A stretch of DNA of 62,000 nt from Acanthaster planci (taxonomy: Eukaryota; Echinodermata; Asteroidea; Valvatida; Acanthasteridae): positions 1,595,659 to 1,657,658 of the forward strand of contig NW_019091395.1 of NCBI RefSeq assembly GCF_001949145.1, in the 5' to 3' direction. Numbering within the stretch: position 1 is the stretch's first letter; the number at the start of each line of letters is the position of its first letter. Below the pieces are notes generated by a model that saw only the letters and a list, made by a program, of their open reading frames with translations, ran no database searches and was not told where the DNA came from. The position numbers and the translations under genes were made by a program. Positions 12,889-24,500 of the stretch are shown in pieces.

Positions 12889-13206
12889 TATGGAATTCCA
12901 TATCTGCCGTCGTGCGTCGCCCGTCGTGCATCGCCCGTCGTGCGTCGCCCGTCGTCCGTCGCCCGTCGCACGCCTTATTCAGAAAAGATCTTTAGAGGTA
13001 AATGGAATCATCACATTGTCATTTGTTAAACCCCGGCTTTTGCAGGTCCTATGCAACCCATTTGATGGGCGACGCACGACGCACGACGGACGACGCACGA
13101 CGGGCGACGGACGACGCACGACGGACACGGAAAATGGCATGTTTGGAACTGGTAAATGGCAGAATTGGGACACAACAAAAANNNNCGGCAGATATGGAAT
13201 TCCATA
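12889..13206. repeat. Inverted repeat of CGACGCACGA arrays, interrupted by assembly gap
   Basis: The outer arms 12889-12909 and 13186-13206 are exact reverse complements over 21 bp and each contains the self-palindrome TATGGAATTCCATA. Inside the left arm lies a (CGTCGTGCGTCGCC)n-type tract (12909-12970); about 100 bp further on, the right half carries the complementary (CGACGCACGA)n tract (about 13067-13133). The whole could fold into a large hairpin. The run of four N at 13182-13185 sits just inside the right outer arm, so the present geometry may be affected by misassembly. ORFs here follow the repeat. Confidence 0.8.
13182..13185. other. Assembly gap (NNNN)
   Basis: Four ambiguous bases lie between CACAACAAAAA and CGGCAGATATGG inside an inverted-repeat element. 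A gap of this kind in a hairpin-forming repeat suggests that the true length of missing sequence is uncertain. Confidence 0.99.
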
Positions 13207-13497
13207 CCTCCCCTCCGCTATTCATTCTTTAAAATAGAGATCAGTGACTGTTCCCCAATAACAGTTGCGACCGCACTATGCGTGCGCTTCATGATGCTCG
13301 TGGAACCGTCGCCTAGTTGAACTGCGCACGCGCAAGCATACTCACGTACCTTACATTTCAACCAAATTCAGTTTCGTAGGTTCAAATTTCGACCGTATAT
13401 CCCTTATATAAAATACTTCAATTTGCGACGGATGAATGCCACTTCAAATTCCTCCTTTTTGAGTAAATTTGAAATATCTATTTCGTGAAATTCTTGT

Positions 13498-13562
13498 GTA
13501 CCCCGCAAGGATCAAACCTGGCCTTGTGGGGTACCTTCCATTATTCCGGTACCCCACAAAGC
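13498..13562. repeat. GTACCCC(R)CAAGG hairpin with a third half-copy
   Basis: GTACCCCGCAAGG (13498-13510) and CCTTGTGGGGTAC (13522-13534) form a 13-bp stem with one G/T-type mismatch and an 11-base loop. A further direct copy, GGTACCCCACAAAG, follows at 13549-13562. Function is unknown. Confidence 0.55.
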
Positions 13563-14377
13563 ACCATGTACAAGCGCATGAAAATACGGCGGTAGGCATA
13601 TTATATTTATGAAGTTTTAACTTTGGAATCGAATCTTTTTAGGTATGTTAAAACAAGTATACCAGTGTTTTATTTCACGTGGCACAGTCGATGTTAGCTA
13701 AAATCTATACTATCCACCCTCAAACCTTGTTATTTCTGGTGCTCTACCCACAGGTCGAGGCGCCTGAGTATCGATGGGCGAGTCTTCCGGGAGAAAACAC
13801 CTCATCAGACAAGGGGAAGCTTTGGGGTTGTCTTTGTTTCTCGGAGGATATGATTCGATGCACCGTCACAGATCAAGCTTCTTCCCATCATTAATGTTAT
13901 CCAGCGGTTGGCAATTACAACCAATCATGTCATTTTCCTAAAATAATCACCTGCCTTCTATTTATAAACCCGCAAATTAGCTTTGGTCAACTGCTTCTTT
14001 AAGTGCCCAACTCCACCTCGGAATCAGATGCCCATTAATCAGAACCATGCCGTGTTTTTGAGTGTGGACGAGGTTGTCGTGGGTCGTTACCCATTAATGG
14101 AATCATGTCAAAACTTTGCGACACAACGTAAATTAATGGGTAGAAAGGTTGGAAGACTTCGGGGAACTCGTCCACAAGCAAACAAACAAACGTAACGCTT
14201 GTGCAATGAATTTGCCCGTTGCATGAAAACAAAAATCTACAAAACAGGGAAACCGTCAGTAGAATATGGGATAAATAAAAAGCAAGCTAGTGGTTTGTTT
14301 TGAATGGGGGATAATCGGAAGGGAGGGGGTTTAGTCGCAGGTAACAGACTCCACAAAAAGGATGAGCAAAACTGTAA

Positions 14378-14564
14378 AAAGGCGCCTTTCATATGCACGT
14401 CAATTGCAGCACGCGCCGAGCGTTGCGTATCCGTCAAAATTGCTTCCGTGCCGATTTTGACGGCCGAACGCAACGCATACGTGTGCTGTGTTAGTGGCGT
14501 CGATTTTTCTGTCTGTCAAAGTGAAACGCATGAACGCATCGCGTACGCAACGAAAGACGCCTTT
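14378..14564. mobile_element. 187-bp MITE, second copy of the 10.5 kb family (inverted)
   Basis: Ends AAAGGCGCCTTTC and GAAAGACGCCTTT are an imperfect terminal inverted repeat. The interior (GAGCGTTGCGTATCCGTCAAAA, CGATTTTGACGGCCGAACG, CAAAGTGAAACGCATGAACG) aligns with the reverse complement of 10518-10723 over its full length with scattered substitutions and small gaps. It carries no coding sequence. Confidence 0.72.
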
Positions 14565-14589
14565 AGTCTGTTATGCTGAAAACATCAAT

Positions 14590-14922
14590 GGGTGCGTTCA
14601 ATTAGCTCACACGTGTAAGTCAAGCTTATACGTGTAAGTCAAACTTACACGTGAGCGTTAGTTTAGCCATCACGTGATCTTCGTGCCTGCCCTGGTGTCA
14701 GCCACCACTACCCCAGCTGGCGAGCAGGTCTCTGGAGGCTGCCCGAGTGTAATGACGTCACGGATGGACTGTTCGTGCATGGACATGATGGAACGTGGCG
14801 GGGGGCATGACCTTTTTCCCAGGATGCCTTGGCGAATACACTGCAGGGTTCGATTAGCCTCATTTCGAGGTTTCCGTTGTGTGTAACACTGGTGTGTTCA
14901 GGGAAGCTAATCGAATGCACCC
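14590..14922. mobile_element. 333-bp MITE with GGGTGCRTTCRATTAGCT termini
   Basis: The left end GGGTGCGTTCAATTAGCT (14590-14607) and the right end (14905-14922, read on the opposite strand) GGGTGCATTCGATTAGCT form an 18-bp terminal inverted repeat with two mismatches. Just inside the left end is a hairpin of ACGTGTAAGT units containing CACGTG at 14610 and 14648; a third CACGTG lies at 14671. A diverged copy of the terminal motif (GTTCGATTAGCCTC) occurs internally near 14850. No transposase is encoded and no clear target duplication is visible, so the superfamily is left open. Confidence 0.72.
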
Positions 14923-17900
14923 ATAGTTGGTGTTACAGCTGTGATAGTACCTAATAAAATAGCTAAGGTTAATGAGAGGCATGGGCTTAAGATTGAGTTC
15001 GCTTTGCTGTAACATGTGCCACCTGGCATAAGTTCGAGTTGGCTAGGATAGCGATCGGACAACCAGTCTGAGGGAAACGGTAACAAGCCAAATGCGATTT
15101 GGGTTACTGGGGATACAATTGGTTCAATGGCCGCGGTTTCAGCGCTCTCTGACGGCACGCGACGCACATATCGGCTTATGTGCCTGCTCGGCTCAGGTAA
15201 TGATGACAAATTCAAGAGTACGCCTCTTGTGCAGGTGACGTCACAATGACGCACCGGCTCAATTGTGGGCCAGGAGCAGATGGGCCGAAACTTAACCTCA
15301 TTGGTCTCGTCCGATCACACAGCCAGCGCCTTGCGGGAATTTCCTGCAGAAGGTGAGCGTTGCTCGCGTTGAAAATAGATCAGAAGTGATCGTGCTACAG
15401 GTGACACCTTTTACGCAACCACGAACGTGTTTAACGTGATAAGTCAGTAAAAAAATTCTTTGTCCCTGCGGATTTCAATCACAGTTATTCACTGCCAGGA
15501 CCTGCAGCAGAAGATCGACGTGCAGGTTAGAGGCGAAACTTTGGCAACTAGCTTCTGTTCTTTTTAAATTGTAATGGACCGGCTTTATGTGATATATTGC
15601 CGCAATTGTTGAGGGTTCAGCGGGCAATGACCTCTAACCGATTTTCCTAGACAATCGGAGTTCTTCGGGGATTGCAGGCCAGGCACTTGTGACTCACTCA
15701 AGGCCTAAAAATGACAGAAAGGGCTCAGGCGCCAGGACAGAGACAGGGGGAGCGTGCGTCCCCTATTGTCTCTGCGGCCACCTGTCGCGGTGAGTCATTG
15801 TCATGTCTTGGCTCCACGGCCGACAGGTTAGATTGGCAATGACAAGCGACAGCCTGATCGTCCCTCACACTTCGGGGCCCGGGCTTAGTGTCACATCGCG
15901 GATAGGCATAAATCATTTTCCCCGTCAATTATCCCCAGCCTCGGCACCAATTGTTCGACACATTTGTGTCAGAAAAATTATCGTAGGCCGGCATCTTAAA
16001 ATTCAATCCATATAGAGCGATGAGGGTTGTGATTTTTTTACAGGGGCACCATCACAACCAGAAGTGACAAGAAGAGCGGAAACTTGGGTTTTTCTCTCTG
16101 ATAATTTATAGCAATTAAAGGGGCTTGAAATGAAATGCACACTGCGCAGTGTTCGGATTCGGAATCTCGATCAATAAATCCGTCATTGGTTCGCAGGCAC
16201 CAGACACTGCCTAATGGATAGTGCAAACCGGCGTTCGGAGCACTGATCTGACCCAGATCCCTGGGAAACTGGAAACAGGCCTAAGTTACTTTTGTTTTCG
16301 GCACAGTTAGACGGGCGCCGGAGCCTCCAATGACCATTGCGGGCTGATTAAGGGAGCTACTATAATTATGAAGTCGGTGTTTCTACACTAGCCTCAGTGA
16401 TCCCCCATTATCGGGAGAATAATCGTATGCGTACGCGATGGGAAAAACAAACAAGGACATTTCAATGATGGTTCAACCAGGGCCCGATTTCAGGGCGCTG
16501 CATGCTTACCATTAAACATTTTTTAGCTAATCATAATTATAGCATAAAAGATTTGCTTATTTTGCGTTCTCCACAACAGGCGGTTGCTGTGCTAGGTACA
16601 AAAATTGCATGAGCGCGCAAAAAGATCCATTGTTGCGTCAACAAGTTAAGCGAATTCTTCCTCCGAGGTTAGCGTGCCATTTGCTGTGCTTACCGCTTAC
16701 AGCCAGCATGACATACGCGGAGCCTCTGTTTGCAAAAAATCGTGTCTGGAAGCGTCGTAAATTTGGGCCCAGGTTTTAATTGGGAGGGTTGAACTTACAC
16801 TTGGAATTGGACGTACCGCTAGGGGCCTTATTCATTCAAGCCTTCTCGTAATAGCTTAAGCATCCATCTATTACTCTGAAATTGCAATCGTGTTAACTTA
16901 TTAAGGAGTATTGTCTGGCAAAATTGAGTCAGTCTTCCCATAGCCGCAGCGACAACAAAGCCTTTTCCCTTAGAGAGACTTACAGAGTGGCATTAGGGGG
17001 CAAATTAGATAGCTGTCCCTCCCATTTTCGACACAATATACCGGCGTGAGGCTGGAAATGAGGGGGTTAACAGTGGAGGAAGTACTTACTTAGAATTTCC
17101 ACCCAAGTCAATCACAAATGATGGCAACGTGTACATACAATACACCCAGGTGTGTGGAAACAATATCACAAAAGCTTTCGAAAATTGGGAATGGTGACAG
17201 AAATTTTCACACCGAATATTACAAATGACTGTGGACTTTGAATTTAGTACTTCACTAAAAACCTTCCCGTTGTAGTTCTGCCAGTTTTCATGAGAGCCAA
17301 AGAAAAGCTTGCCAGAAGAACGTTAATTTGAAAAAAACATTTTGGCATCCAATCTGATATTCCTTGCAATGCATAAATGGATTCAATACAAAGTAAAAAC
17401 GCAGGCATTAAAGAGATCCAAAATAATTGTCCAATGTTTTACACAGTGTCGTTGTGTCTAAATGTGGCTGCGAAAAGGTTTCATTGGAAATTCAGTATAT
17501 TTTAGATAATACTCATCACAATTTAATCGATTCGTGTAATGACCATCTCTGAGAAATGGACACGTCAACAACAGTTTATAAATCCGATTTTAAAACATGT
17601 ACCACAACAGTGCTACTCAACAAAAAAGCGTGATATTGCATAGGACTAAGCCGATACGTTTTGCCAACAGTAATTTTGCTCACGATTTTAGGCCAAAAGG
17701 AACGTGCACAAAAGGGAACCTCCTGAAGATGAGTACGAATGATCTGCTGAAATAGCTATTCAGAAACTTCAAGGGGAAGAGCACGTGTAGAGAGTATTAG
17801 AATTTTTACCATTACTCGAAAAGAGGAAGCAAATCAGGCCCAGAAGATTCCTTCTGGGTTCATTCTGTAGAAAAAAGGTTATGACTTTGGATTTTTAGAC

Positions 17901-19078
17901 CTTGTACTTTGGGCATTCATCGGTTATTTTACTGGGACTTTTTAGTGGAATGCCCAAAAGGTATGCTCATTCACTCTGCATCCGGCAAGGGGGAATCGAA
18001 ATCGACACAGAACAGTCGTCTGATGTATACTGCCCAACCTAGAGCTTGCTAAGCCCGTTGCGAGCAACCTGTCATGACTATGATATTTTGGATTTTGAGT
18101 TGTAGCTTAGCGACGAGAATGGGCAACAACGTGCAGGGATGCATGCTTATGATGCATGTCAAGGATGTGCGTAATGTCACGGTTAAAGTGAAACTTGCTC
18201 CGTGGAATATTGCATAATATAATAAGTGCAGCTAGGAAGAGGGGTATAGGTCAAAAGTGAAATAATCAGGCTAGAAGAAACACGTGTCGTAATCTTCACA
18301 GAAGTAAAACGAGACGAGCGGGTCGTGGAAACCCCGATAATTACGGCAGTTGTTTTAACGACGATCTTAGGGCCGCAAAATTGGAACGTTTGGGTCTTTT
18401 GTCAATAAATAAACCAGTCTGTGTATTAGAAGTCTGGGTGTCTGCTCAGACCTGTTTTAGAGAGAGTTGCGACATAGGTGTCTCAATTATCGGGACCTAA
18501 GAAAATGGTGGCTTATGCGTCAGTGCACATGGACATAGCACACAATAGCTGAATGCCGGAGAGCCATTTTCGGCCCAAAGTGTGAAGTTGTCGCTACTCT
18601 TTCAATACACAGCTCTATGTCCGCTCAAAGAAGCAATGTGTGCCTTCAGAATTGCATGCGAGTTCGCTCCCCCCTGTCAATCAGAGCCATTAAGACATGA
18701 CACTTATGAATGGACAGCAAGCCACGGTAGACGCCCATTCGTTGGTTATAAACAACAGGTCAAGAACGAGATGAAAAGCATATCAATCATTGAGTCTGCT
18801 CCCATTTTTGCGTGGACGTCTAGGCCTATTCCAAAGACCCAGCTCAAGCGGAAGACAACGTTTTTTTCTAACATATTGTCTTGGTCGTAACGGTTACGAG
18901 GTCTTGAGTTCAACACTTAATCAAGTCATTAAGGGGTCTGTAAAATTAATTTTTCTGATGTAAACGTCTTGCAAATCTTTACCCTGCTTCAAAAGTGCGA
19001 AGCAGTTTAATATCTTTTTGTGGTTAACTGAGTTAAACAGTGCGCTTTCAAAATTTGTCCACGCTTTTCCGGAAAACT
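14923..19078. other. Non-coding flank with GC-richer islands
   Basis: No gene is recognised. Sub-blocks at about 15100-15420, 15720-15960 and 16290-16460 are less AT-rich and less repetitive than their surroundings. The last contains GGGCTGATTAAGG, ATAATTATG and CCATTATCGGGAGAATAATCG-type homeodomain-site-like sequence, and is a possible regulatory block. An inverted repeat TTTGGGCATTC / GAATGCCCAAA (17908-17918 and 17948-17958) could form an 11-bp hairpin. Confidence 0.5.
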
Positions 19079-19812
19079 GAGGGCGCTGTTGCCATAATAT
19101 CTAAGTATATAGTATATGATTTTGTTCAATTTGAGAACCCCAAAATACGCTCATGGAAACATTGTTAAAAAAAATTGTTCATTGGCTTACTGTAACGTAC
19201 CAATGCAACAGTAAATCACTAAAGAAGACGGAATTTATGAGATGCTTCGGGAAATCCTTCATATGGTGAAATGCGTCATAGAATTAACGAAGACCATTTG
19301 CTGTTCAAACAGTTTTCATTCCCGATTCTTGGATGTCTACAACTGGAGTTATGCTTTCACCATCAATTTCAAAACTCCAACATTTTATTGAGTTTGCACA
19401 AAAAAATGGACGATTGCAAATGTTTACATATAAAGCACAAAATTTGTACAAAATCTTTCAAGAATGACGATTGAGAGATTAAATGAAAAATGGCAATAAA
19501 ACATCAAATTATGCCAAACTAATCTCATGAACTATTATTATCTTCAAATTTTCCATTATCTTCAAATTTGGTGAGGCGACATGTAAAGTGGTTTCGCAAA
19601 CAGCATCACAAATGACAACAGATTTGTAACAACATTTTTTGTCCACAAATCAATGCAAAAAAATAAAACATAAAGGCGCCAAAATTCCTTTTAAAACCCG
19701 CAATCAATATAAGCTTGTCAATTGAACACACGGGTGTAAGTTCTAGGATTGTGTGATAAAATGAATGCACTGCATGAACCCTTTAAAGTTTTCATTGTTG
19801 CCATTTTATAGG

Positions 19813-19869
19813 GGTTCTATGCATAATATCCAGGAGTCAAGGTTCTATATGCATATTATCTGGGAGCCA
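19813..19869. repeat. Two-copy tandem duplication, about 28 bp
   Basis: GGTTCTATGCATAATATCCAGGAG-type sequence at 19813-19840 is followed at once by a diverged copy (GGTTCTATATGCATATTATC, then TGGGAGCC) at 19841-19869. Function is unknown. Confidence 0.7.
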
Positions 19870-21478
19870 TACTCAACTCTTGAACTGGTCGAACGGGATT
19901 CGAACATTTTCCGATTTTTTCAGCAACTTCCAGTTTGCAAAATTACACGGTGCCAAATAACCCGTATGTTACTCCCCCACCACCCCGACTCGTTTCTGTT
20001 ACAGATGAGAGATAGAATGAATGTGCATGCGAAGTCGGCCGTTTCAATACTTTTCCTGAAACTGGTAATCAGATATTGTAGATATTTGTGACGATTTGAG
20101 TCTGGCAAATTTGCCCTTACCCAACGTATATTTATAAGCACTGTATGCTCTGGCATAGTTGGTTTGCATAAAACAGCTAAGGATCTGTGGGTTGTTATAG
20201 TACTATTTCAGATGGTCTGATTTATCCAAGTTGTCGCAATACGTGCGATTTAATAGTGCGCCTCCCTGAGAGTTTGCAACACTCACGATACGTGAGCACT
20301 GAAAGACCCAAGGAAGGGTCGACAGATTTCCCACATTATAATTGGCCAACTCGTTGCAAACTCTTGGAGGCGCGCTGTGGTGAATCGCCTGTGTTGCTTA
20401 TTCCTGTGATACCAGGAGTAGTTAAGAAGAGATGAGGGATGATATCGAGGAAAAGAGAAAAAAACAGACTAACTCTGATGTGTTCAAAGCTAACTGCGAT
20501 GTCAAACAGCCGTAGACTGAGATAGCGGAACCCAGGGTACGGTAGAGTAGCTCCCGTGGGTACCCTCGGAGTGACGGGGGAAAGGGGAACATTGTTGGAG
20601 GGGTAGCGAGCCTGGGGTTTATCTCCGGTGGCCCGGTGCTGAGCTGGGTTAATCTAATTGGGAAGTTTACGTTGCCGGTGTAGGGGGGGCCCGACTCCCA
20701 ATCTACCCTCTTCAAGACCAAGATAGGAGGGCTACAATTACAAACAAAATGAAGTCAGCATGTCCAGGGGTAAGAAGCCAACGCCCATGGGGGCGGGGCT
20801 GTTTACCCTTCACGCCCGCGGACACAATGATGCGACCCATGGTGGCTCACGTACCGCCCTCTGTAGATTGCAACGAGATAGTAGCAGGCTGAACTTTTGG
20901 AAGGAAAGAATTTGACTGACGTTTTGTTTTGTATTTGTTGCATTTTTGCTCCTATTTCGGAGGAAATGGCCCCGCCCCCCACCCAGATCCGCCAATAGAT
21001 TACCTCAAATTCTAAGGCGACCTCAGAAACGTTGGAATGGAAGTGTCAACTATTGTACAAATTAATGGCACTTGGCATCGGCAAACATTCCAATCCTACA
21101 TGACAACTGTTTGTGTCATTTTCGAGCAAGTGCTAAAAATAATGCAACAACCTTATTTTGTTCGGGGGAAACTCTTGTTATGTTGCCTCTACGTTGATGA
21201 CACGACTGCTAGGCGTCCGTGTTTCGGTTATCCCTCAAAATGAGAAACTTTCATATCAACATCGAGTGACCAAATGACAGTTCTGATTGTGGGCAATATA
21301 GGAGAGACTCTGAGCGATCTCCGAGTCAGTGGCTAACAACGTTGTAACTTTTTTTCTTTCAGGATTAGCGGGTCTATGCAATGCAGTGTTTTTCAACAGT
21401 CCTTGAAAATGTACCCTTAGTTTGTTCATTTATCCAGATTTTCAACGTTTGTTTTGCTGAAGCTTCTTATTGCTTTTA

Positions 21479-21516
21479 AAATTAAAACACTGGTAGTAAT
21501 ACCAGTGTTTTAATTT
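21479..21516. repeat. Perfect 17-bp hairpin with 4-base loop
   Basis: AAATTAAAACACTGGTA (21479-21495), loop GTAA, then its exact reverse complement (21500-21516). The right arm runs straight into a dispersed repeat shared with 50882-50952. It could be the terminal fold of a short mobile element or a transcript hairpin. There is no bulged pre-miRNA-length stem to suggest a microRNA. Confidence 0.8.
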
Positions 21517-21593
21517 CCATATTCATGAGCAAACCTGTGATGTCATTCCCGGGAAAATCCTCATGTTGCATTAAATTGTGCACACTGTCCTGA
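21500..21593 (+). repeat. Dispersed repeat, copy 1 (TATTCATGAGCAAA...TGTGCAC)
   Basis: Sequence from TACCAGTG through TTCCATATTCATGAGCAAA, CTGTGATGTCATTCCCGGGAA and TTGTGCAC aligns in the same orientation with 50867-50952 in Alx intron 2. A shorter match (TACCAGTGTTTTATTTC) occurs at about 13660-13676. It looks like an old interspersed repeat of about 90-100 bp. Confidence 0.65.
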
Positions 21594-24500
21594 AGTTGCT
21601 GTTTGGGTGAATTTCTTTTTTTGTGTTTGTGTTTTGCAATATTATTTAACAAGCAACCACTTCTCAGAAATATTGATGAGTAAATGTTGTGTTTACAATT
21701 TGAGCAGAAAACCTATGAACTAATCAGTGTCTTCCCTTGATGACATGACAGAAGCACTGTCTTCGGTTGCCTGGAAAAGCATGAACACTAAAAACAGGAG
21801 TTAAAGTCGCCAAAGCGTGTATCAAAGAGAAATGCATTACAAGAAGAACCCTTTAAGCGAAAGTCTATGCAGTGCACCTCAAGCTGGAAGGCATGCAGGA
21901 AATATGGCATTCTCCATTGGAATACATACCGCAGTCTGTAGAAAAGAAACTTATGTGGAATTCAAAGTTGTGGCTTAAACTCGACTGAGCATTTCCTGAC
22001 CGTTTTGAAAGGGATGACTCTTTTTTAGGCTGTCTAGAATAATCGTTTCAAACCTCTCTCTAATGCGGACCACTTCCCAAGGAATCAACCACTGCATCGA
22101 TCAACAGCAAAACAAGGCTTTACGAAGCCTCTGTAAAATCCCGTTGCCATGTAAACAAGCGCCAAAAAAGGTCCACCACAAGAAAAAAAATATAAGGTCT
22201 TTTCCCCTCTTCTTTCTCTCTTTTTCCCCATGTCTCTCTTTAGCAGGTCTTTATCTTGAGACTACCAACCAGTCTGAGAGTTAATTCAATCGGGAAGTAG
22301 AAGCCCCGGGGCTGAGCGTTGAACCCGACCGCTTGCTGCAGCGCTGGCCCCATGTCCGTCTGAGCATAGGGGACTTCTTGAGGCCCACTTCCTCGCCAGG
22401 CTGCCCCGGTCAGTGTTAACTAAGATATTCAAGAACTCAAGAACGGGGTCAGGCCGAGACTGATTGGCTTCCTTCGTTGTGGAAACTTTACATAATTTAT
22501 AAAAGCTACCAACAGTTATTTTTTTCTTCAGGGGAAGAAGTTCACTTCTTTCTCCTAGCTCTGTCTTTTGGGGCCTTCACTGTTCGTCTACATTAAAAGG
22601 TAGTTTTGGATACTTATTAAGGACAAGCATTATTTTCGGGTTGAGTACCTGATGAAAAATATGTCAAATTAGAATGGAACTTGTCTAAAATTACAAACTG
22701 TGTTATACCAATATGATTTCTATATAAATCATGCCGTATTCTTACCAGGTAGTACAACAATTTAAACATGTGCCTTAGCAAGGACTCTAGTTTGAACTAT
22801 TGACGACAGAAATAATAAAAAAAATACCTTTGAGGGGATAAATCGCTTGAAGTGGACCACAGAAAAATGGATGTCCCCAAATTCATGAAAGGCTTGATTG
22901 AAATTTGCCAAATTTGTCAAGTAGTCTTGACCTCTCCCGGATTGGCTGTTATCAATCTGAAAAGAATGCGAACGGAAGCAACATGAAACAGTTCGCCAGA
23001 GGTCAACCCAGTCGTTTCAAATCCCCCTTTCCACTCGACGTCAGCAGTTATTTCCGCTGAATCGGTTGCATGGTGAACAGAACGAAAGGTCACACAAGTC
23101 ACTTTAGGAGGGACCTCAAACTTTATCCCTGGGCTTTTTCTTTTTATGAGACGGAAAAGTGCCAAAACCCCAGACTAAACTTTTGCTGATATTTTTTTGT
23201 CACTCTAGTCCCACATTGAAATTGAGCGTGTGATAAAGATGAAGAATTGATGGATGGCCAGTGTTCTTGCAGTGACCCAACTGACGTGGAAGATTTCTTG
23301 CAAAATCTGCACTTTTTTCAAAATATTAAAGTAAACCCCAACGAACTGCCCGGACCGAAGTCCCCGCATCTTTCGCGGTTCTGCACTCTCGAAGCGAATT
23401 CTGGAAATATCTTTGCAACGTAGTGTCGTGGACTGAGCAAACTGACCTCGACTATATATGATATATCGCCTGTCAAAGTTTGAAGAATGATGAGGGGTGA
23501 GAGGAAAAGGTGTACCGGTACTTGAGGGAGGGAGGGCGTGACCCGAGAATGCCCACTACTTTATCCATGCGCTTTGGGGATTCAAATACCCCCTTAACAG
23601 ATTAAGAAAAAATACACTCTTTATTTAGGTTGACAAGGGATGCCGGTGCACATGAAATGCGGTTACATTAACACATGCGGCCTTACTCAATACGAACTAC
23701 AAGGGTTTAACGCGAACAACATGTTTTACACCCTAGAAGAGTTAACCCTATATAGTTTGCATTACTGTTGTTTGAAAATGTCGTTTGGATAAAAGGTTAA
23801 AAACTTGGGTTATTATGCATGACGTGCACGTGACATGTAAGAATTTTGCTGTGTAATCTTCTCAGTATAATCTTTTCCTTATATATTTTGCATTTTCAAA
23901 CCATGCGCCGGATTGATTGGCATGTCAGTTTAATGAATCGAGTACATTTACGCTCCAGTGAATTTTGTTCTTCTCTATTGTCTTTTGTTCATTTATACTC
24001 GGTTCGTTCTGATACTAAAATATTCGCTCGTTAATACGATAGAGATTTCGATTACAGGCTGTGTGTAACCAGTGCCCATGGGACGCCTTCGTAAAATATT
24101 TCCTTTTCGTATCCATGTCACAGAATAAAACAGCAAGTTGAAGGGATGCCCAGTCCTGTTTTCAATGAATCGTGTTATTCTGACAGTTATACACAAACAC
24201 ATTCCCATGGCCCGCCACTGACTCGCAAAATTCGGCTGGTAACGAGAGGGGAAATATGCAAACTTCGACTGGCTCAGAGGTTTATACTTAATTAATTAAC
24301 TTCACTGGTTTTTCCCGACACCAAAGTTAAGTGATGACACACAGGACTGTATAAGATCTTTTACCACACTCAAAAGTTCTGGACACAGCAGTTCCAACTT
24401 TAAAGTTTTTTCATCAGTCAAAGAATTGCTGATAAACACTTGAACCACCTGCAACAAACCTCAGGTAACGTCCAGGGCTTTCCGTAAACAACTTCTGAAT

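Noticed and set aside
12602-13237. Overlapping ORFs on both strands
   Set aside because: They follow the CGACGCACGA inverted arrays and one runs through the NNNN gap.
17908-17958. Possible pre-miRNA hairpin (TTTGGGCATTC / GAATGCCCAAA)
   Set aside because: The stem is only 11 bp with a 29-base loop, too short for a microRNA precursor.
18880-18925. GAGTTCAACAC resembling a B box
   Set aside because: No A box or cloverleaf could be found upstream.
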